Origin: Desulfobacterales bacterium
Lineage (GTDB): Bacteria; Desulfobacterota; DSM-4660; Desulfatiglandales; B25-G16
Length of the DNA: 14,443 nucleotides
Reading direction: 5' to 3'
Assembly: GCA_013375335.1 (NCBI GenBank)
Contig: JABXJZ010000012.1
Location: forward strand, 1-14,443
Under the pieces are notes generated by a model. The model was given only the letters and a program-made list of their open reading frames with translations, was not told the origin of the DNA and did not search any database. Every line of letters begins with the position of its first letter. Position 1 is the stretch's first letter. A program made the position numbers and the translations under genes. Shown in pieces: positions 1 to 5,514 of this stretch.

Positions 1-465
1 TATCTTGCTGCCGTTTATCACCCATTCATCCCCATCAAGGACCGCAGTTGTTTTCCTATTTCCGGCATCGGATCCCGCATTGGGCTCGGTCAGCCCAAAG
101 GCCCAGAGTGTCTCGCCGCGGCATGCCGCTGGGAGGTATCTCCTTTTCTGCTCCTCGTTCCCATAGTAGTAGATGGGCCCAATGCCCAGGGAATTGCCGG
201 CGGCGATCGTAGCGGCGTGGGACCCATCAATCCTCGCAATTTCTTCAGTCGCGATAATATAGGAGATATAGTCCATGCCCTGCCCTTCATACTCCTCGGA
301 CACAAACATGCCAAAGAGGCCCAGATCCGCCATGGCCTTCATGGTATCGTAGGAGAACTCCTCCCCCTCATCCAGTTCGCCGGCCACGGGCTTTATCTCC
401 TTTTCAGCGAAATTCCGTACAGATTTTCTGAGTATTTCATGTTGCACTGAGAGTGAAAAATCCAT
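1..465 (-). CDS. Acyl-CoA dehydrogenase, N-terminal part (cut by window edge)
   Basis: Reading leftward from the ATG at 465 gives 155 residues with no stop before the window edge; the C-terminal part lies outside. The protein opens with the helical acyl-CoA dehydrogenase N-domain (residues about 1-118) and reaches the start of the beta-domain with the flavin-contacting motif WAFGLTEPNAGSDAG at about 121-135. Family members are FAD flavoproteins of about 380 residues that oxidise the alpha-beta bond of an acyl-CoA and pass electrons to ETF. The catalytic glutamate is in the missing half, so the substrate (fatty, branched or aromatic acyl-CoA) cannot be told. An AGGGG-type ribosome binding site precedes the start. 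A promoter and a perfect dyad lie just upstream, so the gene is probably the first of its transcript and regulated. The family call is secure. Confidence 0.93.
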   Translation of the reverse strand, partial: MDFSLSVQHEILRKSVRNFAEKEIKPVAGELDEGEEFSYDTMKAMADLGLFGMFVSEEYEGQGMDYISYIIATEEIARIDGSHAATIAAGNSLGIGPIYYYGNEEQKRRYLPAACRGETLWAFGLTEPNAGSDAGNRKTTAVLDGDEWVINGSKI

Positions 466-481
466 GCAGACCCCTACTCTC

Positions 482-512
482 ATAATTTCCAACCGGTAAC
501 ATCGGAAATTAT
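482..512. promoter_or_regulatory. Perfect 9-bp dyad, operator candidate
   Basis: ATAATTTCC (482-490) and GGAAATTAT (504-512) form a perfect inverted repeat around a 13-bp spacer that itself contains the palindrome ACCGGT. The dyad lies between the predicted -10 box and the start codon of the acyl-CoA dehydrogenase, where a repressor would block transcription. TetR- and MerR-type regulators commonly control such genes, but which family binds here cannot be seen. As RNA it could also form a hairpin; on the + strand it is followed by a short T run, so a weak terminator is the alternative. Confidence 0.45.
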
Positions 513-521
513 TTTTGAAAA

Positions 522-550
522 AAGATACTTAAGCCCCTTCCAGCAGTCAA
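522..550 (-). promoter_or_regulatory. Sigma70-like promoter of the acyl-CoA dehydrogenase
   Basis: On the minus strand TTGACT (550-545) and TATCTT (527-522) are separated by exactly 17 nt. They match the -35 consensus at 5 of 6 and the -10 consensus at 4 of 6 positions. The predicted transcription start, near 515, leaves a leader of about 50 nt before the ATG at 465. The assignment rests on sequence similarity only. Confidence 0.5.
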
Positions 551-657
551 GCCAAAGCTTTTTCTGCAGATGCGTGACCCCTCACCACTGTAGAAAATTC
601 AAGATGCAAGCCCTCATTCCCTACACCACTTGGTCGCAAAAATTTTCAGCATGAGTC

Positions 658-682
658 AAGGGCAGGCTTGGCCCCTTTTTTG
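658..682 (+). terminator. Terminator-like hairpin with T run, no gene in front
   Basis: GGGC (660-663) pairs with GCCC (671-674) around a 7-nt loop, followed by C and six T residues. The stem is short. Its T tract reads TTTTTTGTGT, the same ten bases that follow the tRNA-Pro terminator at 5632-5641. No + strand gene precedes it within the window, so what it would terminate is unknown. Confidence 0.35.
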
Positions 683-695
683 TGTAACCCTTTTT

Positions 696-720
696 CCGCT
701 CTTCTGCTGAGCGGTGTTTT
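696..720 (+). terminator. Second terminator-like hairpin
   Basis: CCGCTC (696-701) and GAGCGG (709-714) form a perfect 6-bp stem with a 7-nt loop, followed by TGTTTT. It stands 13 nt after the previous hairpin, giving a tandem pair. It would insulate the cold-shock gene downstream from read-through. Confidence 0.4.
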
Positions 721-763
721 GCCAATCAATTAGCGCCAAGCGAGAAGCTCATTCAAAATAAGC

Positions 764-792
764 TTGACAATCTGGTAGGGCATATTTATGAG
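764..792 (+). promoter_or_regulatory. Possible promoter of the cold-shock gene
   Basis: A perfect TTGACA (764-769) is followed after 17 nt by TATGAG (787-792), which matches the -10 consensus at only its first three bases. A start near 799 would leave a 5' leader of about 140 nt. Long structured leaders are typical of cold-inducible csp messages, which supports the assignment, but the weak -10 box keeps confidence low. Confidence 0.35.
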
Positions 793-840
793 AGCCTTAG
801 CAAGGTTGGATTATCAGTTTTTGGGGAACGAAAATATCGA

Positions 841-875
841 GACTATTAAAACTGTAACACCAAGCCTTAATAGTC
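841..875 (+). promoter_or_regulatory. Hairpin in the cold-shock gene leader
   Basis: GACTATTAA (841-849) and TTAATAGTC (867-875) form a perfect 9-bp, AT-rich stem around a 17-nt loop, followed by TTTATTTT. It lies about 65 nt before the cold-shock start codon. An AT-rich stem in a csp leader could be a temperature-sensitive fold, or, given the T-rich tail, an attenuator. Both readings are inference. Confidence 0.35.
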
Positions 876-938
876 TTTATTTTCTGCCAAAGCGTTAATC
901 CTGACTGCGTAGAAATCTTTGGAAACGAGGTAAGCGCT

Positions 939-1127
939 ATGGCAGAAGGAACCGTCAAGTGGTTCAGGGACCAAAATGGCTATGGTTTCATTAGTCAGGA
1001 TGTTTTCGTGCACCATACTGGCATCAGCGGATCCGGATTCAAAAGCCTGCAGAAAGGCCAGAGAGTCCGGTTTGAGATCGAGACAGGCCCAAAAGGCCCC
1101 AAGGCCAAAGACATAGAGATACTATAG
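939..1127 (+). CDS. Cold-shock domain protein, unusually short
   Basis: This encodes a 62-residue single OB-fold protein of the CspA family, which binds single-stranded RNA and DNA and melts RNA secondary structure. It starts MAEGTVKWFRDQNGYGFIS, containing RNP1 (NGYGFIS), and goes directly to RNP2 (DVFVHHTGI), then GFKSLQKGQRVRFEIETGPKGPKAKDIEIL. Normal family members have about six residues between GFI(S/T) and DVFVH; here there is one (Q), so the turn between beta strands 2 and 3 is about five residues shorter. The aromatic and basic RNA-contact residues (W, F, Y, F, F, H) are kept. A GAGGTAA ribosome binding site lies 8 nt before the ATG and a terminator follows at 1143. It is monocistronic. 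Whether it responds to cold is unknown. Confidence 0.93.
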   Translation: MAEGTVKWFRDQNGYGFISQDVFVHHTGISGSGFKSLQKGQRVRFEIETGPKGPKAKDIEIL

Positions 1128-1142
1128 CAAAGTAGGATCTCC

Positions 1143-1180
1143 AAGGCGACACCCTTTCATGGTGCTGCCTTTCTTCTTAT
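1143..1180 (+). terminator. Rho-independent terminator of the cold-shock gene
   Basis: AAGGCGACACC (1143-1153) pairs with GGTGCTGCCTT (1161-1171) with one G-T wobble and one A-C mismatch, around a 7-nt loop. TCTTCTTAT follows. It starts 15 nt after the stop codon. Confidence 0.65.
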
Positions 1181-1498
1181 ATGCTGATAGACAAAGGGGG
1201 AGGAGTCTTTTCCTTTCGCGGGGTCCTCCGCACAACGCGTGTTATCAATATCCCCAGTATCTTCGGAAAGAAAAAGTCTGCTCCTTACCTGTGATGAAAA
1301 TATCCTGACCGGTGGTTCAATCATTCATGACCATTAGGGGAAGGGGATGAATGTTCCAAGAATAAAGATGTGACCATCAATGACTGCCTCAATCATATAG
1401 GTCTAATTTACGATTCAAGACCTGACACTCTACCTTACTTCGAATTTAAAGGTTTTCGCGGTATGATCTTTTCAGGAGCTAAGATTGGTCATCCCCCG
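1181..1498. other. Gene-free stretch, nothing recognised
   Basis: This stretch lies between the cold-shock terminator and the 3' end of the peroxiredoxin-like gene on the other strand. GGAGGA near 1199-1204 can pair with TCCTCC near 1224-1229, without a T run on either strand. No coding frame with family resemblance, no RNA gene and no convincing terminator was found. Confidence 0.5.
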
Positions 1499-1990
1499 CT
1501 ACCTTTTGCCTTTGTAAAACTGTACGAGGCGCACGACATCTTTTGCGACAAAGCGCCCAATTGGCCCTGAGCTATAAGAGGCGACCTCTATAGTCTTGTC
1601 TGGACGTACGAGAAAGTTGGTTGGCTGAAGAAATTTCTTCTCTTCATGGTAATAGGCCCCTGTCATGCCAGATATCTCCTCGGCATTCAGTCCGTAGGCT
1701 ATCGGGTAGGTGAGCGTCAATTTCTCAATGATCTCCCTCGCGTTTTCACGTAGATCTACTGAGGCGGCAATGACCATTATCTTTTCAGATTCGAGCTCCT
1801 GAAGCAATGCCTGAAAGTCAGCTAACTGCTGATTACAAAAACCTCACCAGTGCCCGCGATAGAAGAGGATCACCCCATAGCCTTCGCCAGTTTCTTCAGG
1901 GAGTTTAAGCGTCTCTCCAGTTACCAGTTGCAAATCCAGCTTCGGGAACATATCGTTGGTATCTAATATTGCCGAACCTATTCTGCCCAT
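1499..1990 (-). CDS. Peroxiredoxin-like selenoprotein (TGA read as selenocysteine)
   Basis: An AhpC/TSA-type thioredoxin-fold protein of 163 residues when the in-frame TGA at 1846-1844 is read as selenocysteine. The ATG at 1990 has an excellent GGAGGAGG site 5 nt upstream. The N-terminal half ends VILFYRGHW; then TGA gives U49, followed by GFCNQQLADFQALLQELES. This reproduces the peroxiredoxin-like FYRG(H/G)WCPFCN motif with U in place of the first Cys, making a U49-G-F-C52 redox pair. The C-terminal half keeps the fold: IMVIAASVD, YPIAYGLN, and the cis-Pro-type segment FLQPTNFLVRPDKTI. A hairpin at 1832-1818 fits a SECIS element. Family members reduce peroxides or disulfides, probably in the cytosol since no signal peptide is seen. 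A plain nonsense mutation is the alternative but explains neither the position nor the hairpin. Confidence 0.85.
1818..1832 (-). promoter_or_regulatory. bSECIS-like hairpin of the peroxiredoxin-like gene
   Basis: On the minus strand TCAGC and GCTGA form a 5-bp stem around the loop AGTTA. The loop begins 17 nt after the TGA and has G as its second base, followed by T. Known bacterial SECIS elements have a small apical loop with a G in the first two positions, about 16-37 nt after the UGA, where SelB binds. The stem is at the short end of the range. Confidence 0.55.
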
Positions 1991-2044
1991 GGCTGCCTCC
2001 TCCGAATCTTGGTTAGTTGCTTTGAAAAACGCAAAAACAGTCAA

Positions 2045-2752
2045 ACCTGATCGTGACCCCTACCTACTAGTCCTCCAGTTGTGTAAGCCTGGCTCTTGTT
2101 CTCAAAAGATGGATAACGGTAATCACAAAAGGTTAGTGTTCAATAGTTATCATGCACAATGGGATGGGTCAGACATCGACCCGGTGAGATAGCTGCCTCA
2201 CGCATCGCTACCGTCTCGGTCTTAGGCTATCTCAAGTTCAGTTTGGTAGTAAAACATGGTGAAAAAGTCAAGGGGAAAGGACCTGGAGTTTCCTTAATTT
2301 TTGGAGAAAACTGTTGTCCTTGAGCGTAAATTGCTGGAGAGGTGGGGTACCCATCGAGGGTGAGCAGGAAGGGGAAAGCCAGCCCTTTAGAGGCTGGAAG
2401 GGGTAAGTATTCCCCGCCTGCGAGCCCCGAAAGGGTCACCTCGAAAGCACGGAAGCGAAAGGATAAGGGTTTTCGCTAATCAAGAATAGAATTTGCGACA
2501 TAATCAACAGGTTATGGAAATACACCCTATAAAACTCCGGAAACTCCAGATAGATCAACAGGTTGGCTAGACAAAAACTTTGGTGTCTCGTGAGATTAGC
2601 CAGTATTACCCGCTTTTAAGGCCAAAATACCTTCCCCGCGTACAGGCTATGGGCTCGATTCCCCTCATCTCCTGGGCTCCAGACGCGTCTCTCTGCGTCT
2701 TTCGTTTCTTTCTCTGCTAGCCAGGATGGGTCGCGCTGACCTCTGGAATTCG
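2045..2752. other. Gene-free region with many hairpins
   Basis: No credible protein gene lies in these 708 bases. The notable structures are GAGATAGC/GCTATCTC (2186-2193 with 2226-2233) enclosing ACCG-TCT-CGGT (2210-2220), and a cluster of hairpins at 2339-2476 listed separately. The 11-mer ATCAACAGGTT occurs twice, near 2503 and 2554. A tRNA T-loop-like stretch (GGGCTCGATTCCCC, near 2650) is followed by the stem AGACGC/GCGTCT and a T-rich tract near 2680-2715. I recognise no known riboswitch or RNA family. Confidence 0.4.
2339..2476 (+). ncRNA. Candidate structured RNA or repeat element, unidentified
   Basis: Several perfect short stems follow one another. CCAGCC/GGCTGG is at 2379-2384 and 2392-2397. 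GGGG/CCCC is at 2400-2403 and 2412-2415. CCC-GAAA-GGG (2426-2435) has a GNRA tetraloop and is enclosed by CGAG/CTCG (2421-2424 with 2440-2443). GCGAAA/TTTCGC is at 2455-2460 and 2471-2476. GAGGTG (2339-2344) can pair with CACCTC (2437-2442), closing the set. GNRA appears only if the + strand is the RNA, but no + strand gene lies close downstream. A repeated noncoding element of this genome is an equal possibility. Confidence 0.25.
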
Positions 2753-3127
2753 TCATGATTCCCTGAATTTCGTTTTGAATTTTACAGCAATTCTCTTTGC
2801 CTCGATCCTGACAACTTCACCTTTGATCTTGACATATCTTTTCTCGTCTGGATATGGAATGGTCAGGAGGATTTCCTCTCCAACCGAAAACGATTCCACG
2901 ATTTCACCGGTCTCGAACAATACTCCGCCAACGCTAATATCCTTGATTAGACCCCTTTTGGTATGCCCGTTAGTAACATAATCTACCGACATGGAGTAAG
3001 GCTTCCTGTCATGCCTCCTTTTGTCTTTTGATTGCCTTTCCTCAAGCTCTCTTAGGAGTTTTCGCTGTTCCTCATCGGACATACTATTAATCAATTCAAA
3101 CAGCCGATTTTTGGTGGAGGTTGTCAT
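2753..3127 (-). CDS. PilZ-domain protein (c-di-GMP receptor type)
   Basis: 124 residues from the ATG at 3127. Residues 1-35 are a charged, predicted helical stretch (LINSMSDEEQRKLLRELEE). The PilZ domain follows, with both c-di-GMP-binding motifs intact: R37-x3-R41 (RRHDR) and D63-x-S65-x2-G68 (DISVGG). The beta-barrel continues with VGEEILLTIPYP and VKIKGEVVRIEAKRIAVKF. Single PilZ domains bind cyclic di-GMP and pass the signal to a partner in motility, adhesion or exopolysaccharide control. No effector domain is fused and neighbours give no hint of a partner. A TTG seven codons upstream (3148) is in frame but lacks a good ribosome site; the ATG has AAGGA about 12 nt ahead, which is rather far. 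The family call is strong and the exact start is uncertain. Confidence 0.88.
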   Translation of the reverse strand: MTTSTKNRLFELINSMSDEEQRKLLRELEERQSKDKRRHDRKPYSMSVDYVTNGHTKRGLIKDISVGGVLFETGEIVESFSVGEEILLTIPYPDEKRYVKIKGEVVRIEAKRIAVKFKTKFRES

Positions 3128-3443
3128 ATCCGTTCCGATGTCCTTCAAAACTGACCAATTTTTCTAACCGGGCTTTTCCGCCAGAGCCGTCCCCTTAATT
3201 AAGCGTTATTCTTGGCCTTTCGCCCACCCCAGAAACGTGAGAGGGGGTAAGGCCGAAAAGAAGAAAGAGCTCCTCGGTGCGTCACAGCAGCCGTCTCTCA
3301 CGTAGTTAGCTCATTATATAGCAAAGGAGCAAAGAAGTAAAAGTATTTGAAAAGCTAAAAAGGAATTAGTTCTCGCTAGATAGATTGCGTTTCCACCTCT
3401 GCTCCCCCAATATGAACCGATCTTATACTTACATCCTGGAGAA
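3128..3443. other. Intergenic, one long hairpin, no gene seen
   Basis: GGCCTT (3214-3219) pairs with AAGGCC (3249-3254), and the CCCC and GGGGG tracts inside extend the pairing. No T run follows on either strand, so it is not a standard terminator. A PacI-type palindrome TTAATTAA lies near 3195. No promoter could be assigned with confidence. Confidence 0.35.
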
Positions 3444-3667
3444 TTGTTTCTTCCTCTAAGAACAGACGCTTATATCGAGCAGTGCAGTGTCCGGTATCGA
3501 GAAGATGGCAGCGGTGAGCTCATAGTGCCGGAAGGAGCATTGACTTTAGAAGATGTGCAAGATTATCCAGGCAGCCCATCCTCTGCGTCAAGATCTTGGT
3601 CGAGGGATCTTAAAAATAATCCCGTATCAGATAATTTTGCCTGTGGCTACTTATCTTGCCACCCAGG
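3444..3667 (+). pseudogene. Possible decayed coding remnant
   Basis: From a TTG at 3444 the frame reads with plausible composition (RTDAYIEQCSVRYREDGSG, then ELIVPEGALTLEDVQDYPG). It then becomes low-quality, while another + frame from 3553 takes over with a hydrophobic stretch (ILKIIPYQIILPVATYLATQ) that runs into the palindrome at 3668. This pattern could be an old gene broken by a frameshift and by insertion of the repeat. I do not recognise a family, and chance open frames are a real alternative. Confidence 0.2.
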
Positions 3668-3940
3668 GCTACGTCATAGTAAAACCTACCATATTGATTT
3701 TTTGTCTCATTTGTGGGTATGGGTATCTTTTTTTTCATTATGCCCTATAACGCGAGGCTTTATTGGGTCGTTTCAAAATGGTTTATTGCGCCATAAGCCT
3801 TAGAATAATAGGCTCCATCTATATAAACCATTTTGAAACGCCCACTAGTCTGAACCATGTGAGGGCATAATGAAAAAAAAGATACCCATACCCACAAATG
3901 AGCCAAAGAATCAATATGTTAGGTTTTACTATGACGTAGC
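3668..3940. repeat. 273-bp near-perfect palindrome (MITE-like element)
   Basis: The outer arms 3668-3746 and 3862-3940 are 79 nt each and match, inverted, at 76 of 79 positions. Dissimilar spacers of 22 and 21 nt follow. Inner arms 3769-3785 and 3824-3840 then match at 17 of 17, and a last small stem AGCCT/AGGCT (3796-3800, 3810-3814) lies in the centre. Each outer arm read from its outer end could encode a hydrophobic peptide (LICGYGYLFFHYAL), but all three differences change the amino acid, which argues against protein selection. Similarity stops abruptly at the outer ends. I could not see a clear target-site duplication. A miniature inverted-repeat element, or a head-to-head duplication, would explain it. 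It is a strong cruciform candidate. Confidence 0.75.
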
Positions 3941-4015
3941 GCTGCTTGTGTCCCGAAGGGGATGGGGTTGAATATCGTATTGATTTCTTGGTCAAAAAAT
4001 GTGAAAAATCCAGAC

Positions 4016-4774
4016 ATGGAGGAATATAAAAAGCGCTTGAGCTTAATCCTTGCAGAGACAGGGGCCTTATTCTTCGACAGGGATCTGGTACTGAAGGATG
4101 GGAGGCCAACCCCCTATTTTGTCAACTTGGGCAAATTCTGTACTGGCCGGTTGCTCCTTGAGTTGGGTTCCTTTTTTGCTGAGATGCTTGTTAGCAGATC
4201 CCTTGGAGATAAGATAGATATTATCATCGGACCGTCCTACAAAGGGAGCGCTATTGCCTCAGCTACTGCAACTGCCCTTTTTCACTATCACGGCCGTGAT
4301 CTTCTCTTTGACTACGACAGGAAAGAGGCCAAGAGGCATGGCGAGAGGTCTTCATCTGCTGCCCTCTTTGTAAACAATACCTTCTTCGATGGTTGCAGGG
4401 TCTTTGTTGTAGACGACGTCCTAACCTCTATGCAAACGAAGTACGAGCTCATAGATAAGATCAATAAAGAGACGAGTGCTCGCGGTTTTCGGTGTGAGAC
4501 AGTAGGCCTAGGCGTCGCTGTAGATAGGGAGCAGACAACGGCTGTCTATGATGAGAAGGGAAACGTTATCCTCAATAGAAAGGGATCAAATCCAACGGCG
4601 GAGTTCACCTCGAACACAGGTATCCCATTTCTTTCAGTTGCCGGTATCAGGGAGATAGTAGAGTGCCTCTATGGCAATAGGATTCCTCTTCTTATCTCGG
4701 GGGGGAAAAGACCCATTGATAAGGCGACAAAGGAGGAATTCGACAGATATATGGAAACCTACGGCAGGGGGTAA
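4016..4774 (+). CDS. pyrE: Orotate phosphoribosyltransferase family protein
   Basis: 252 residues. OPRTases make orotidine 5'-phosphate from orotate and PRPP in UMP synthesis; they act as cytosolic dimers. Visible features are the N-terminal LKDGRPTPYFVNLGKF (about 26-41), IIGPSYKGSAIA (about 70-81), the flexible-loop motif DRKEAKRHGE (about 101-110) and the PRPP-binding VFVVDDVLTSMQTKYE (about 129-144). The last departs from the usual DDVxTxGTS: Met-Gln stand where Gly-Thr is expected. The protein is longer than the E. coli enzyme (213 residues), with an insertion near 165-200. The ATG at 4016 was chosen because the protein then aligns with family N-termini; the ribosome site is weak. An in-frame ATG at 3962, just behind GAAGGGG, is the alternative. 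The Nudix gene follows after 64 nt. Confidence 0.85.
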   Translation: MEEYKKRLSLILAETGALFFDRDLVLKDGRPTPYFVNLGKFCTGRLLLELGSFFAEMLVSRSLGDKIDIIIGPSYKGSAIASATATALFHYHGRDLLFDYDRKEAKRHGERSSSAALFVNNTFFDGCRVFVVDDVLTSMQTKYELIDKINKETSARGFRCETVGLGVAVDREQTTAVYDEKGNVILNRKGSNPTAEFTSNTGIPFLSVAGIREIVECLYGNRIPLLISGGKRPIDKATKEEFDRYMETYGRG

Positions 4775-4838
4775 TCTTAACGGAACAGCCTCCCCCTCCA
4801 GCCCATAGGCAGGCAACAATCCTCTAAAAACGATAGAT

Positions 4839-5435
4839 ATGCTGAAGGCGGATCAACTGAAAGAGGACCTTAAGGCCCTTTTGGCTGGTAGAAGGCCGGA
4901 AAGGATTGAGGGAAAGGGGACTGATTATACTGAGGCATCTGTTCTCTTGCCCCTATTTGTCAGAGATGGCCGCTGGTGGATCCTTTTTACAAAGCGGACA
5001 AGTACAGTAGAGTATCATAAGGGCGAGGTATCCTTTCCCGGGGGGGTTGTGGATGAGGCGGATAATAGTCTGGAAAGCGCTGCCAAGAGGGAAACCTTTG
5101 AGGAAATAGGCATCAGAGAAGAGGATATAGAGATCATGGGTCAGCTCAATGATATGCGCACAGTCAGGTCTCGCTTCATCATCCATCCCTTTGTCGGAGT
5201 GGTGCCGTTCCCCTATGCATTTACCGTTAATGAGACGGAGGTTGAGAGCCTGATTGAGGTCCCCTTGCAGTTCTTTTTCGATGCTTCCCAACCACGCCCT
5301 TTTCCCATAACTCAAGAAGGGCACACCTTTGAGACACCTGCCTATATATATAGGGGTGTTGTTATCTGGGGAGCTACGGAAAGGATTTTAGAGGATTTTA
5401 TCAACTTGATAAGGCCAAAAATACGCTTGTATTAG
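4839..5435 (+). CDS. Nudix hydrolase, CoA pyrophosphatase type
   Basis: 198 residues with a Nudix fold. Residues about 50-92 read FTKRTSTVEYHKGEVSFPGG, then VVDEADNSLESAAKRETFEEIGI. This combines the Nudix box core (RETFEEIGI, whose acidic residues bind Mg2+) with the family signature LxxR...GEVxFPGGxxDxxD of the NudL/YeaB/PCD1 group. Those enzymes cleave coenzyme A and its derivatives to phosphopantetheine compounds and 3',5'-ADP. The upstream glutamate of the generic box is replaced, as is usual in this subgroup. The ATG at 4839 has only a weak ribosome site; it may be translated with the preceding pyrE-like gene 64 nt upstream. The family is secure; CoA as substrate is inferred from the signature. 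Confidence 0.88.
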   Translation: MLKADQLKEDLKALLAGRRPERIEGKGTDYTEASVLLPLFVRDGRWWILFTKRTSTVEYHKGEVSFPGGVVDEADNSLESAAKRETFEEIGIREEDIEIMGQLNDMRTVRSRFIIHPFVGVVPFPYAFTVNETEVESLIEVPLQFFFDASQPRPFPITQEGHTFETPAYIYRGVVIWGATERILEDFINLIRPKIRLY

Positions 5436-5463
5436 ATCCTCACCGGATTTGTGGCAATTTTCC

Positions 5464-5492
5464 TTTACTTTTCTCGTTGGAGTATCTATCAT
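5464..5492 (+). promoter_or_regulatory. Promoter of tRNA-Pro
   Basis: TTTACT (5464-5469) and TATCAT (5487-5492) are 17 nt apart, with 4 of 6 and 5 of 6 consensus matches. A start near 5499 lies about 16 nt before the mature tRNA. Confidence 0.55.
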
Positions 5493-5514
5493 CAAGGAGC
5501 CAATTAGATAAAGT

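Noticed and set aside
1370..1570. Small + strand gene overlapping the end of the peroxiredoxin-like gene
   Set aside because: It runs antisense into a supported gene, lacks a ribosome binding site and shows no recognisable motif.
1844..1846. TGA as a nonsense mutation making the peroxiredoxin gene a pseudogene
   Set aside because: It falls exactly on the active-site cysteine position, the rest of the frame is intact and family-like, the ribosome site is excellent and a SECIS-like hairpin follows. A random stop would rarely land there.
2227..2439. Minus-strand small protein gene in the hairpin-rich region
   Set aside because: No ribosome site or family resemblance. The base pattern is explained by stems, and the composition does not resemble neighbouring proteins.
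2181..2480. Known riboswitch, RNase P RNA, SRP RNA or tmRNA
   Set aside because: None of the conserved core sequences I know for these RNAs is present.
3214..3254. Hairpin as a terminator
   Set aside because: The stem is good but neither strand has a T run after it.
3553..3750. A small membrane protein encoded in the left palindrome arm
   Set aside because: The same hydrophobic peptide is encoded in the inverted right arm with three differences, all amino-acid changing, and in different upstream contexts. It looks like a DNA repeat with incidental open frames.
3819..4109. Minus-strand gene through the right palindrome arm
   Set aside because: It overlaps the start of the clear pyrE-like gene in antisense and depends on the repeat arm for its hydrophobic end.
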